This document shows, one piece after another, positions 1 through 8,333 of a DNA stretch of 57,829 bases. The notes beneath the pieces were generated by a model. It made no database searches and was not told the DNA's origin. It saw only the letters and a program-made list of their open reading frames with translations. Every line of letters starts with the position of its first letter. Position 1 is the stretch's first letter. Both the position numbers and the translations under genes were made by a program. This DNA is from Scybalomonas sp905214925 (lineage in GTDB: Bacteria; Bacillota; Clostridia; Lachnospirales; Lachnospiraceae), in contig CAJMOB010000023.1 in NCBI GenBank assembly GCA_905214925.1, positions 1 to 57,829 on the forward strand. The letters are read 5' to 3'.

Positions 1-2
1 AA

Positions 3-52
3 TGACCCTTATAGGGTCAAATCAAGCCACCGGCTAAGCCGGTGGTCTTGAC
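3..52. repeat. Pair of adjacent hairpins, possible mobile-element end
   Basis: Two inverted repeats lie at the left edge. The first has 7-bp arms (3-9 and 13-19) round a 3-base loop. The second has a GC-rich 8-bp stem (CCACCGGC at 27-34, GCCGGTGG at 38-45) round TAA, and its base extends with CAAG/CTTG after a one-base bulge. Such a GC-rich stem stands out in this AT-rich DNA. Subterminal hairpins of this type occur at ends of IS200/IS605-family elements, and the following 600 bases are decayed genes, so an element end is possible. It could also be a terminator-like structure of a gene to the left. No transposase is visible. Confidence 0.45.
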
Positions 53-186
53 TTTGAAGAAACCTGTGTTTGTATTAGATTTCAAGCAGATAACATAGGG
101 AGGGAATATTAGTTTTTAGTAAGGTTATGTTTTCCCTTGGCAAGGGAATGAATTTCACGATGATTTATTATATGATAAAAATATAG

Positions 187-492
187 GAAGCATATGAAAA
201 ATCTTTTTGTGTATTAGGAGCCTACGAAGAAGATAAACTCATTGGAATTATTCGAGCAGTTGGAGATGGAGCATCCATTCTTTATATTCAAGATATCATT
301 GTTTTAAAAAGTTATCATAGAAAAGGGATTGGTACTAAATTGATACAGAAAATGTTGGAACGATTTTCTCATATCTATCAAAAGGTACTTTTAACAGACA
401 ATCAAGAGAGGACAATAAAATTTTATCAAAGTTTAGGTTTTAAAATGGATTGTGAGATAGGATGTGTAGCATTTGTAAAAGTCTGCTTATAA
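187..492 (+). pseudogene. GNAT N-acetyltransferase remnant (5' truncated)
   Basis: An open frame of 101 codons reads like the C-terminal three quarters of a small GNAT acetyltransferase. It has a 'GAYEEDKLIGIIRAVGDG' strand pair, then 'YIQDIIVL', the acetyl-CoA loop 'HRKGIGTKLIQ' and the closing 'FYQSLGF'. There is no start codon at the expected N-terminus. An in-frame stop sits just upstream (184-186), while the neighbouring frame continues with a plausible preceding stretch ('LLYDKNIG'), so a frameshift near 184-190 is likely. The upstream frames contain stops. It is therefore called a decayed gene, not a functional enzyme; substrate unknown. Confidence 0.75.
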
Positions 493-663
493 GCAAAAGA
501 AGCTGGAATTTTAGTGGGTGCATACCATTTTTTTAGTCTTGATAGTTTTGCAAAAACGCAAGCAAGGCTTTTTATAAAGACAGTAAAAGATCTTTCGGGA
601 AGTTTGCTTCCTATGTATTATATATCGATAAAAATGTATTTTATGGCACAAAAGAATAGCTAA
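493..663 (+). pseudogene. GH25 lysozyme (muramidase) fragment
   Basis: This stretch follows the GNAT stop directly and translates to 'AKEAGILVGAYHFFSLDSF' followed by 'KTQARLFIKTV'. That matches the beta-strand 'VGAYHFFSFDSSGKTQA' region typical of glycoside hydrolase family 25 lysozymes. A little further on the reading shifts to another frame ('DKNVFYGTKE'), which resembles the family's 'DVEFYGTKE' segment. The fragment lacks a start, most of the barrel and its full active site. The frame change and stops show it is dead. Known members cleave peptidoglycan; this piece only marks an old insertion, deletion or phage-derived gene. Confidence 0.7.
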
Positions 664-712
664 TGGATTCTATTGTTCCAAATAAAGAAACTGCAAAAAA
701 AGAAAAATCTGT

Positions 713-742
713 TTGACAAGTCTTATTCTCATTTCGTATATT
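713..742 (+). promoter_or_regulatory. Sigma-A-type promoter for phosphoesterase-rubrerythrin gene
   Basis: TTGACA (713-718), an 18-base spacer and TATATT (737-742) lie 45 bases ahead of the start at 787. They sit downstream of the lysozyme remnant and give the fusion gene its own transcript. Seen directly in the sequence; activity is inferred. Confidence 0.6.
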
Positions 743-786
743 CAAAGAAGAAAGAAATTTTAGTTAAGAAGGAAGGAGATTGGACT

Positions 787-2052
787 ATGTCAAAAGATAA
801 AAAAATTCAAAAAGTGATAGAGCCAATGATTTGGCAACAAGATATTCAAACGTTTTCTGTAATTGGAGATCCAGGATGTGAAGGATTAGGCACTTATAAT
901 ATGAAAATTTATGCAGGGGCTTTAGAAAAAAGTGCAAAGAGTGATTTTACATTAATCGTAGGGGATATGGTTCCAGATGGAAGCAAAAAATATTACAATG
1001 AAATTCAAGAGATCACAGAGTTAATCGCCCATAATCCTGTTTATGTTTTAAGGGGAAATCATGATATAGGGGATTATGAAAAGCATTTTGGACGTCACAA
1101 TTATGCGATTATAGCAAAGGATTTTGCGGTGATCGCCATTGACAATGCGATGCGTACCTTTGAAGAAGAGGGATTAGAGTTAATCAAACAAGTTTTGGCA
1201 ATGGAAGAAGTGAAAAATGTCGTATTATCGTTTCATATTCCTGTACCAAATCATTTTATTGAAAACTGCGTATCAGAAGAGGAATTTGCTCGTTTAAAAG
1301 AGGCATATATGCCTTTTAAAGAAAAAGTAAAATATTTGTTATGTGGACATGTTCATTCTTGTTTTGTGGATGAAGTAGATGGAGTTCCTCTTATTTGTAC
1401 AGGTGGTGGTGGTGCCATGATTGAAGATGTTTCAGAAGAAATCAAAGCATCTGATGTAAACCATCACATCGTGTATTTTTATATGGAAGAAGGAACATTA
1501 AAATATCAATTTGAAGATATTAATGAAACTTGTTATCAAAGAGAACAAGAAGACGCTATTTTAAAGGAAAAATTAGAAGAGGCTGTAAAAGGGGAGATGA
1601 TGGCACATCTTCGTTATCTTACTTTTGCGGATCGAGCAAGAAAAAGGGGAATGAATAAGATTGCCAATTTATTTGAGGCATTAGCAGATTCCGAATATCG
1701 TCATGCGAGAAACTTTTATGCGGTTCTTGATCAGCCACCAGCTTTTACAGCAACCATTAAAGATTTTATTCCTGTGGAACAGTTTGAGTATGAGCAATTG
1801 TATAAAATGATGCAACAATACGCAAGAGAAAATCATGCACCGTTAACAAGACAAGCATATGAGAATGCATCTTCTGCTGAGCGAGTTCATGCAGAACTAT
1901 TAGAAGAGTCAATGAAAATGGAGCAATTTGAGCATGACACAATTTATGTATGCCCTGTGTGCGGTTTTATTATGACAGAAGAGTCCGCTCTTGATCGTTG
2001 TATTGTTTGTGGAGCGCCAGCAAGACAATTTCATAAATTTCAAGCAGAATAA
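787..2052 (+). CDS. Metallophosphoesterase-rubrerythrin fusion protein
   Basis: The protein is 421 aa. Residues about 20-250 are a calcineurin-like metallophosphoesterase fold: GD at 27-28, GD at 59-60, GNHD at 90-93 and 'CGHVHS' near 200. The usual first motif GDxH is changed to GDPG, so one metal-binding His is missing. Residues about 260-370 are a rubrerythrin-like ferritin four-helix bundle with Glu and His ligands ('KGEMMAHLRYL', 'ADSEYRHARNFY'). The C-terminus is a rubredoxin-like knuckle with Cys at 389, 392, 405 and 408. Rubrerythrins reduce peroxide in anaerobes; the phosphoesterase substrate is unknown. The ATG at 787 is chosen because AAGGAG precedes it; a longer frame reaches back to 673 without a ribosome site. 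It may be monocistronic, since another promoter follows it. Confidence 0.85.
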   Translation: MSKDKKIQKVIEPMIWQQDIQTFSVIGDPGCEGLGTYNMKIYAGALEKSAKSDFTLIVGDMVPDGSKKYYNEIQEITELIAHNPVYVLRGNHDIGDYEKHFGRHNYAIIAKDFAVIAIDNAMRTFEEEGLELIKQVLAMEEVKNVVLSFHIPVPNHFIENCVSEEEFARLKEAYMPFKEKVKYLLCGHVHSCFVDEVDGVPLICTGGGGAMIEDVSEEIKASDVNHHIVYFYMEEGTLKYQFEDINETCYQREQEDAILKEKLEEAVKGEMMAHLRYLTFADRARKRGMNKIANLFEALADSEYRHARNFYAVLDQPPAFTATIKDFIPVEQFEYEQLYKMMQQYARENHAPLTRQAYENASSAERVHAELLEESMKMEQFEHDTIYVCPVCGFIMTEESALDRCIVCGAPARQFHKFQAE

Positions 2053-2169
2053 ATGACAAATTCTTTTGTGATTTCTCTTTGGAATGGAGTCTTAGGATCG
2101 CTAGAAAGTACAAATATGTCCATAGATTTGAACAGTTTTTAGGGGTGAGATGGGAATCTAAGGATCCGT

Positions 2170-2198
2170 TTGACTTTATAGGTACGACTTGTTATGAT
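2170..2198 (+). promoter_or_regulatory. Sigma-A-type promoter with dyad over the -10
   Basis: TTGACT (2170-2175), exactly 17 bases, then TATGAT (2193-2198). A short dyad TATGA-tag-TCATA (2193-2205) overlaps the -10 and could be an operator. It lies about 85 bases before the FrhB-fusion gene at 2282. The rest of the 2053-2281 gap holds short open frames with no recognisable protein. Confidence 0.6.
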
Positions 2199-2281
2199 AG
2201 TCATAGAGACAGCATTTATCCTAAAATTAGTTGAAATCAATTAAAAAACAATGAAAAAAGAAGAATAATAGGAGATTTTAT

Positions 2282-4300
2282 ATGAAAGTAACGTTGATTA
2301 CCGATTATAGAAATAATCAATTAGAAGAACAAGTTCGTACATGGACCGTTTGTCATGTTTTAGAAAAGTACGGGCTTGAGACAGCTGTTTGGTCTATGGA
2401 AAAAGGAGAAGTCAGAAATGAACAAAAAGAAGATGCGTCTTTTTTCCAAAAATTAGGACAACTATTCCGAGGAAATGCAAAAGAAGAGCAAGAAGTTTTA
2501 AACGACTTTTTGGATACGTATGGAACAATAGAAAAACGTTGTGCTTCTCTTGAGGAATTGAAAGCGGTAGATGGAACAGCCGATAGTTACATTGCCCTTA
2601 GAAAAGAAAAGACAGAAAATGGAATTTTAGATCTGTCTTTCCTTACAACAAATCAAAAATATGTTATAAGAAGAGATCCTCTCTTTTGGCTTCAAGAAAA
2701 AGACTTTGAAGTGTTTGATGTAAGTCCTTCAAAACAGTTTGATTTTGTATTAGATTTTGATGGAAAATTAGACACTCGGGTAGAAGCGTTTACAAAGCAG
2801 ATGAATGGAACCGTCCATACGGTACAAAATAAAGATTGTACCACGAAGTCTTTCAAAGCGTATTTAGAGGCGTTTAAAGGGGCAAAAAAAGTGATCACAA
2901 ATACAGCGTTAGGAGCCATTGTTGCGATCACTCATTATATTCCGTTTGTATATGTGGAACATGGAGAAAAAGATCTAACAGCAGGAATTTTAGAAGGGCT
3001 AAAGTTAGAAAGTCATATAATAAGAAAGAATACTTCCATTACAGAAGAAAATTTTGCTTGGGATATTCAAGCAAAGACGATGAATACACGTTTAAGAAGA
3101 TGGAGAAGAAAGCCATTATATGAAATAGAAGAGGCCTTTCGTATTACAACTAATGAAGAAAGAGTGCTTTGCCCAACGAACATTTTAAAGAAAGAATGTT
3201 ATGGCTGTTATGCGTGTGAAAAAGTCTGTCCAACAAAGGCAATTACAATGGTAGAGGATAAGGACGGATTCCCATATCCTGTTACCAATGAAGAGACTTG
3301 CATTAACTGTGGTGCTTGTGAAAGAGCTTGTATCCGTTTAAAAGAGAGTAATTGCATAGAAGAAGGTTTTCCAAAAGTAAGAGCAGTTATGAATCGCAAA
3401 TTAGATGTTCGTATGGGAGGAAGCTCTTCTGGTGCTGTTTTCCCAGAGCTTTGTAAACAGTTTATTGAAGAGCGAAATGGTGTTGTTATCGGTGTTACCT
3501 ATGATGAAAATATGCAGGTAGTGTCAAAGATTGCAGAAACATTAGAAGAAGCGAAAGCCTTCCGTAATTCAAAATATGTAAAAAGTCAGTTTTCACAAAA
3601 CTTTCCAAAAGTAAAAGAGTTGTTACAGCAGGGAAGATATGTTTTGTATACAGGATTACCTTGTGAATGTGCGGCTTTAAGAAGTTATTTAAGAAAGGAT
3701 TATGATAACTTATTGATTCAAGAGATCTTATGCCATGCAGGACCAGCACCACGTATCTTTGGCGGTTATATTAAAGCATTAGAAGAAGAACATGGAAGTA
3801 AAGTTACAAATTTTGTATTCCGTGATAAGCAAAAAGGATGGCATATGTCAACCTGCAGTGTTGTAATCACATTTGCAAATGGAAAAGAGATTGTAGAATA
3901 CGCAAAATTCAATGATTATTTTAAAGCCTTTTTAAATGATTATTTAGGAAGACCAAGTTGTTCTCATTGCCAATTTGTAGGTCCTTACCGAAGTGGAGAT
4001 TTAACAGTGGGCGATTTTTGGGGAATTCAAAATCTTTATCCAAAACTTTATGATAATAAAGGAATTAGTTTATTAATGATCAATACAGAAAAAGGGTGGA
4101 AGTATTGGCAAGAAATTCATGAACGCTTTGTTGTACAAAAAAGTAATATGAGGGAAGCGTTTAAGAAAAATCATAGTAAACCATCTCCTTATAAGGAAGA
4201 GCGTGTACAGTTATTCCATAAGTTAGAAGGAAAAAATCCAAAAGAAATTGCTCAGTTATTGCACGAATATAACAATGCAATTCAAGAAAATAAGAAATAG
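2282..4300 (+). CDS. Pyruvyltransferase-like / 2[4Fe-4S] / FrhB-domain fusion
   Basis: The protein is 672 aa. The N-terminal ~270 residues resemble a divergent polysaccharide pyruvyl transferase fold ('VITNTALGAIVAITHYIPFVYV' is like its 'TDSFHG' region, with the Asp and His lost). Residues about 300-350 carry two ferredoxin-type clusters ('CYGCYACEKVCP' and 'CINCGACERAC'). Residues about 370-650 are a coenzyme F420 hydrogenase/dehydrogenase beta-subunit (FrhB) domain, with 'GGSSSGAVFPEL', 'YTGLPCECAALR' and 'GDLTVGDFWG'. Bacterial FrhB proteins are usually flavin/Fe-S reductases, not true F420 enzymes. Such domains often sit in polysaccharide loci, but here the neighbours are redox genes. 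A ribosome site (AGGAG) precedes the ATG. Substrate unknown. Confidence 0.8.
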   Translation: MKVTLITDYRNNQLEEQVRTWTVCHVLEKYGLETAVWSMEKGEVRNEQKEDASFFQKLGQLFRGNAKEEQEVLNDFLDTYGTIEKRCASLEELKAVDGTADSYIALRKEKTENGILDLSFLTTNQKYVIRRDPLFWLQEKDFEVFDVSPSKQFDFVLDFDGKLDTRVEAFTKQMNGTVHTVQNKDCTTKSFKAYLEAFKGAKKVITNTALGAIVAITHYIPFVYVEHGEKDLTAGILEGLKLESHIIRKNTSITEENFAWDIQAKTMNTRLRRWRRKPLYEIEEAFRITTNEERVLCPTNILKKECYGCYACEKVCPTKAITMVEDKDGFPYPVTNEETCINCGACERACIRLKESNCIEEGFPKVRAVMNRKLDVRMGGSSSGAVFPELCKQFIEERNGVVIGVTYDENMQVVSKIAETLEEAKAFRNSKYVKSQFSQNFPKVKELLQQGRYVLYTGLPCECAALRSYLRKDYDNLLIQEILCHAGPAPRIFGGYIKALEEEHGSKVTNFVFRDKQKGWHMSTCSVVITFANGKEIVEYAKFNDYFKAFLNDYLGRPSCSHCQFVGPYRSGDLTVGDFWGIQNLYPKLYDNKGISLLMINTEKGWKYWQEIHERFVVQKSNMREAFKKNHSKPSPYKEERVQLFHKLEGKNPKEIAQLLHEYNNAIQENKK

Positions 4301-4442
4301 GTAGTAGAGTTTGAAACGTATTTTTCTTTAAAGGAAGTAAAAGAGGGTAGAAATTTTTTGTTACGATGGAAAAAGTATATTGGGATATAGAAACAATATA
4401 AGTAAATACAAATCGATACGAAAACTATTAGGAGAAAAAAGA

Positions 4443-6521
4443 ATGAAGAAAATACAATCATCATGTAATTATTGCGCAATCGATTGTAATTTAGATTTTT
4501 ATGTAGAGGACAATCGTATTGTAAAAGTAGTACCTACAAAAGGCTATCCAGTCAACGATGGATTTAGTTGTATCAAAGGAGTATCGCTTGATAAACAACA
4601 CTGTATGTATAAACCAAGTCCATTACCAAGAGTAAAAAAAGCAGATGGCACATTTGAACACGTATCTTGGCAAGAAGGATATAAAGAAGTTGCTACACGT
4701 TTAATGGAAATCCGTACAAAGTATGGAGAAGATAGTGTTGCTGGACTTAGCACAGGTCAAATGACATTGGAAGAGTTTGGGATTTTTGGTCATATGATGA
4801 GAAACCATTTAAAGGCAAACGTAGATGGAAATACACGTCTTTGCATGGCGACATCAGCAGTAGCCCATAAACAGAGTTTTGGATTTGATGCACCAGGATT
4901 TACATTAAACGATTTAGAACTTTCTGACACAATTATTTTTATTGGAGCAAATCCAGTTGTTGCACATCCGATTTTATGGAGCCGTGTGAAAAAGAATAAA
5001 AATAAAAAAGTGATTGTTATTGATCCAAGAAGATCAGAGACTGCAAAAAATGCGGATCATTGGTATAGCATTCGCCATAAATCAGATTTAGCATTGCTTT
5101 ATGGAGTTGCCAATGAATTAATTCGCCTTGACGCTTTAGATCATGATTTTATTGATAAGCATACAAATCATTTTGAGGAATTTAAACAATTTGTATCCCA
5201 ATATCCAATTGAGAAAGTAGCTCCAATTTGTGGATTAAAAGAAGAAGAGATCAAAGAATTAGTGGTTCTCATCCAGAAGGGAGAACGCGTTTCTTTTTGG
5301 TGGACAATGGGAATTAATCAAGGGTATGAAGCTGTCCGCAGTGCCCAAGCAATTATTAATCTGGCATTGATGACAGGAAATATCGGAAAGCCTGGAACAG
5401 GAGCCAATTCGATTACTGGTCAAAGCAATGCTATGGGTTCTCGTGTCTTTAGTAATACAACAGGGCTTTTTGGCGGTGGAGATTTTAATAATCCAGAAAG
5501 AAGAGCTCAAGTTGCAAAGGCACTTGGAGTGGAAGAAAGTCTGATTATTGATAGACCAACGATTCCATATAATCAAATTATTGAAAATATTAATGCAGGA
5601 AAAATTAAGGCATTATGGGTTGTTTGTACAAATCCACGTCATTCTTGGGTGAATAATGATACATTCAGAGAAGCAATGGAAAAATTAGAGCTTTTGATTG
5701 TACAAGATATTTATGGAGATACCGATACGTCAAAACAATGTCATATCTATTTGCCAGCAGTGCCAGGTACAAAAAAAGAAGGAACTGTTATTAATATGGA
5801 GCGCCGTCTATCTGCACTTCGTCCTTCTCTTAAAAAAGAAGAAAATGAACGCACAGATTATGAAATTTTCTACGGCGTGGCAAGTGCTCTTGGATTAAAA
5901 GATATTGAAGAAAATTGGAAAACTCCAAAAGATGCTTTCAATTTTATGAGAGCTTGTACAGAAAATATGCCAGATGATATCACAGGAATCGAATATGAAG
6001 ACTTAGAAAATAGTCATGGAATTCAATGGCCACTTAAGAAAGGGGAAGTCTTAACAGACGATCAGAGACGATTGTATGAAGATGGTAACTTTTTCACAGC
6101 TGATAAGAAGGCAAACTTTGTATTTGAAGAGATAAGAGAAAATCCAATTCAATTGACAAAAGAATATCCATATGTCTTAAATTCAGGAAGAGGAACCGTT
6201 GGACAGTGGCATACGCAAACGAGAACAAGAGAGATCACAATTGTTGCTGATGCAGCACCAAAAATGGCTTATGTTCTCATGCACCCAAGTCTTGCCAAGG
6301 AAAAAGGAATTGCTGAAAACGATATTGTTGAAATTTCTTCTAGCAATGGGCAGAGTGCAGACTTTGAAGTTCATTTTCATGATGGTGTAAGAGAAAATGA
6401 ATTGTTTGCTCCAATGCATTATATCGAGTGTAATTTATTAACACCTTCTGTATATGATGCATACTCAAAAGAACCTTCTTATAAGGTCGCAGCGGTAAAT
6501 ATAAAACCAAAGAAACAATAG
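4443..6521 (+). CDS. Molybdopterin oxidoreductase, nitrate-reductase-like catalytic subunit
   Basis: The protein is 692 aa and has no Tat signal, so it is cytoplasmic. Cys 8, 11, 15 and 43 form the N-terminal [4Fe-4S] site, followed by Lys 45. Cys 134 in 'NTRLCMATSAVAHKQSFG' is the expected Mo ligand. Its surroundings match periplasmic and assimilatory nitrate reductases (RHCMASAV type) better than formate dehydrogenases. Bis-MGD-binding segments follow ('GANPVVAHPILW', 'MTGNIGKPGTGANSITGQ'), and the C-terminal dinucleotide domain begins near 590 ('VLNSGRGTVGQWHTQTRT'). The length fits clostridial NarB/NarA-like enzymes. The start at 4443 is set by AGGAGAAAAAAG; the frame extends to 4380 without support. 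Ferredoxin and flavoprotein genes follow, so NAD(P)H-linked nitrate reduction is the best inference; another oxyanion or N/S-oxide is possible. Confidence 0.8.
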   Translation: MKKIQSSCNYCAIDCNLDFYVEDNRIVKVVPTKGYPVNDGFSCIKGVSLDKQHCMYKPSPLPRVKKADGTFEHVSWQEGYKEVATRLMEIRTKYGEDSVAGLSTGQMTLEEFGIFGHMMRNHLKANVDGNTRLCMATSAVAHKQSFGFDAPGFTLNDLELSDTIIFIGANPVVAHPILWSRVKKNKNKKVIVIDPRRSETAKNADHWYSIRHKSDLALLYGVANELIRLDALDHDFIDKHTNHFEEFKQFVSQYPIEKVAPICGLKEEEIKELVVLIQKGERVSFWWTMGINQGYEAVRSAQAIINLALMTGNIGKPGTGANSITGQSNAMGSRVFSNTTGLFGGGDFNNPERRAQVAKALGVEESLIIDRPTIPYNQIIENINAGKIKALWVVCTNPRHSWVNNDTFREAMEKLELLIVQDIYGDTDTSKQCHIYLPAVPGTKKEGTVINMERRLSALRPSLKKEENERTDYEIFYGVASALGLKDIEENWKTPKDAFNFMRACTENMPDDITGIEYEDLENSHGIQWPLKKGEVLTDDQRRLYEDGNFFTADKKANFVFEEIRENPIQLTKEYPYVLNSGRGTVGQWHTQTRTREITIVADAAPKMAYVLMHPSLAKEKGIAENDIVEISSSNGQSADFEVHFHDGVRENELFAPMHYIECNLLTPSVYDAYSKEPSYKVAAVNIKPKKQ

Positions 6522-6544
6522 AATAATTGTGAAGAAAGGCGGAT

Positions 6545-6985
6545 ATGACGATGAAGCGTATTAAAATTGATCGCAGTAAATGTATCGGTTGTCTTACTTG
6601 TGTGACTGCTTGTCGTGTAGCTCACGAATCAAGTGAGGCAAGAAATCGGGTCACTGTAGATTCTAAAAATAAAAATGCACCTATTTTTTGTCGCCATTGT
6701 GATTTACCAGAATGTGTTTATACTTGTATGACAGGTGCTATGCACAAAAATAAAGAAACAGGCTATGTGGAATATGATAAAACAAAATGTGCAAGTTGTT
6801 ATATGTGCATTATGGCATGTCCATATGGAGTGTTAAAGAGCGATGCCTTAACAAAAAAAGAAATTATGAAATGCGATATGTGTGTTCATAGAAGTGAAGA
6901 TGGAAGTGCAGCGCCTATGTGTGTAGAAAACTGTCCAATGCAAGCTATTACATTTGAGGAGGTGGAATCATCATGCGATATGTAG
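6545..6985 (+). CDS. 4Fe-4S ferredoxin electron-transfer subunit (DmsB/HycB type)
   Basis: The protein is 146 aa with four cysteine clusters in the order CxxCxxxxxC-like, CxxCxxxxC, 'CASCYMCIMACPYG' and 'CDMCVHR...CVENCP', typical of multi-cluster electron-transfer subunits of molybdoenzymes. It probably passes electrons from the flavoprotein encoded next to the Mo subunit encoded before. It starts 23 bases after the previous stop; GAAAGG precedes ATG at 6545, and a second ATG two codons later is an alternative. The last 13 bases overlap the next gene, which indicates translational coupling. No signal peptide is seen, so it acts in the cytoplasm. Confidence 0.88.
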   Translation: MTMKRIKIDRSKCIGCLTCVTACRVAHESSEARNRVTVDSKNKNAPIFCRHCDLPECVYTCMTGAMHKNKETGYVEYDKTKCASCYMCIMACPYGVLKSDALTKKEIMKCDMCVHRSEDGSAAPMCVENCPMQAITFEEVESSCDM

Positions 6986-8202
6986 TCATTGGAGCTAGTG
7001 CAGCGGGTATGAATGCAGCTAGTAAGTTAAGAGAATTAAATCCGAACGATGAAATTATTTTAATTTCAAAAGACGAAAATATCTACTCAAGATGTATTTT
7101 ATACCATCATTTAAAAGGGATCCGTAATTTAGAACAATTATGTTTTGTTGATTTAGACTTTATAGAAAAAAATCAAATTGATTGGAGAAAAGGAAAAGCG
7201 GTTGTTCACATTGATAGTGAAAAACAAGAGATTACGTTAGAAGATGAGAGTATTATCTATTATGATAAACTTATGATTGGAAGCGGTTCTCATTCCTTTT
7301 TTCCTCCAATTGAAGGTCTTAGGGAAGCCAGCAATGTCGTAGGTTTTCGTAACTTTGAAGATGTAGTGGCTATCGAAGAATACCTTCCAAACGTAGAGCA
7401 TATCGTTGTTATGGGTGGAGGTCTTGTTGGAATCGATGTGATTGCAGGGCTGTTGCCTCATAAAAAAGACGTGATGCTTGTAGAAATGGGACCTCGTATG
7501 TTGCCGATTCAGCTTGATGAAGTAGCGGCAAAGACATATGAAGATGCCTTTCGTAAAGAAGGAGTGAAGCAATATTATGGCACAGGCATTGCTTCTCTAG
7601 AAGTGGTTGACAATAAAATTGTCAGTGTCATGTTGCAAGACGGTACGAAGCTACCATGTGATTTGCTCATTTGTTGTGCCGGTGTTCGTTCTAACGTGGA
7701 GTTTTTAAAGGATAGTGGGATTGCTTGCGATCGCTTTGGTCTTTTGTATGACGAACATGGAAAAACAAACAAAGACAATGTGTATGGAGCTGGTGATGTC
7801 AGCGGAAGAAGTCCAATTTGGCCTGTGGCAGTAAAAGAGGGAATTATTGCCGCTTATAATATGAGTGGAATTGAACGGACATTCGATGATTTCTTTGCTA
7901 GCAAATCCACAATGAATTTCTTAGGAATCCCAACATTATCATTAGGAAAGACCTATGATTATGATGACACTTATACGATTGAAGTGAAACAGGATGACCA
8001 AGGAAATTATAAGAAGATCATTCATAAAGACGGTATTATTTACGGTGCTTTATTACAAGGAGATCTTTCTTATGCAGGAATTTTAACACAATTAATTCGA
8101 GCAAAGATCGATGTTTCAAAAGTGAAAAAACCAATTTTTGATATTGATTATTCTGACTTCTTTAATATCAAAGAAAATTTTGAATTCACTTATAAAGAAT
8201 AG
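6973..8202 (+). CDS. FAD-dependent NAD(P)H oxidoreductase of the molybdoenzyme system
   Basis: The protein is 409 aa. It has an N-terminal FAD dinucleotide fold ('VVIGASAAGMNAASKLRELN'), a second NAD(P)-binding fold near 145 ('VVMGGGLVGIDVIAGL'), the FAD-closing motif 'NVYGAGDVSG' near 270, and a C-terminal dimerisation-like domain. It belongs to the class of NADH:rubredoxin and nitrite reductase NasB/NirB-type flavoproteins. A conserved 'YSRCILYHHL' segment near 40 carries a Cys at the place where related reductases have 'YSRPAL/C'. It starts inside the end of the ferredoxin gene with GAGGTGG as ribosome site. Role inferred: oxidise NAD(P)H and feed the ferredoxin and Mo subunits. Confidence 0.85.
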   Translation: MRYVVIGASAAGMNAASKLRELNPNDEIILISKDENIYSRCILYHHLKGIRNLEQLCFVDLDFIEKNQIDWRKGKAVVHIDSEKQEITLEDESIIYYDKLMIGSGSHSFFPPIEGLREASNVVGFRNFEDVVAIEEYLPNVEHIVVMGGGLVGIDVIAGLLPHKKDVMLVEMGPRMLPIQLDEVAAKTYEDAFRKEGVKQYYGTGIASLEVVDNKIVSVMLQDGTKLPCDLLICCAGVRSNVEFLKDSGIACDRFGLLYDEHGKTNKDNVYGAGDVSGRSPIWPVAVKEGIIAAYNMSGIERTFDDFFASKSTMNFLGIPTLSLGKTYDYDDTYTIEVKQDDQGNYKKIIHKDGIIYGALLQGDLSYAGILTQLIRAKIDVSKVKKPIFDIDYSDFFNIKENFEFTYKE

Positions 8203-8333
8203 GAAATAAAAAAGGGTAAAAAGAGAAATATTGAAATAAAAAAATTGAAAAGATAAGGGTTAGAAATCGTGAAAAAATAAAAAAACACGAAATCACTTAA
8301 TACGATTAAGATTAGGATCATAGGAGAAAATCA

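Noticed and set aside
135..147. CCCTT-GGC-AAGGG dyad that resembles part of a tRNA anticodon arm
   Set aside because: Surroundings do not fold as a tRNA; it is only a small palindrome in decayed sequence.
2053..2240. Short frames in the gap before the FrhB fusion
   Set aside because: One 29-codon frame starts at 2053 and another stays open to about 2233, but neither has a ribosome site or recognisable homology.
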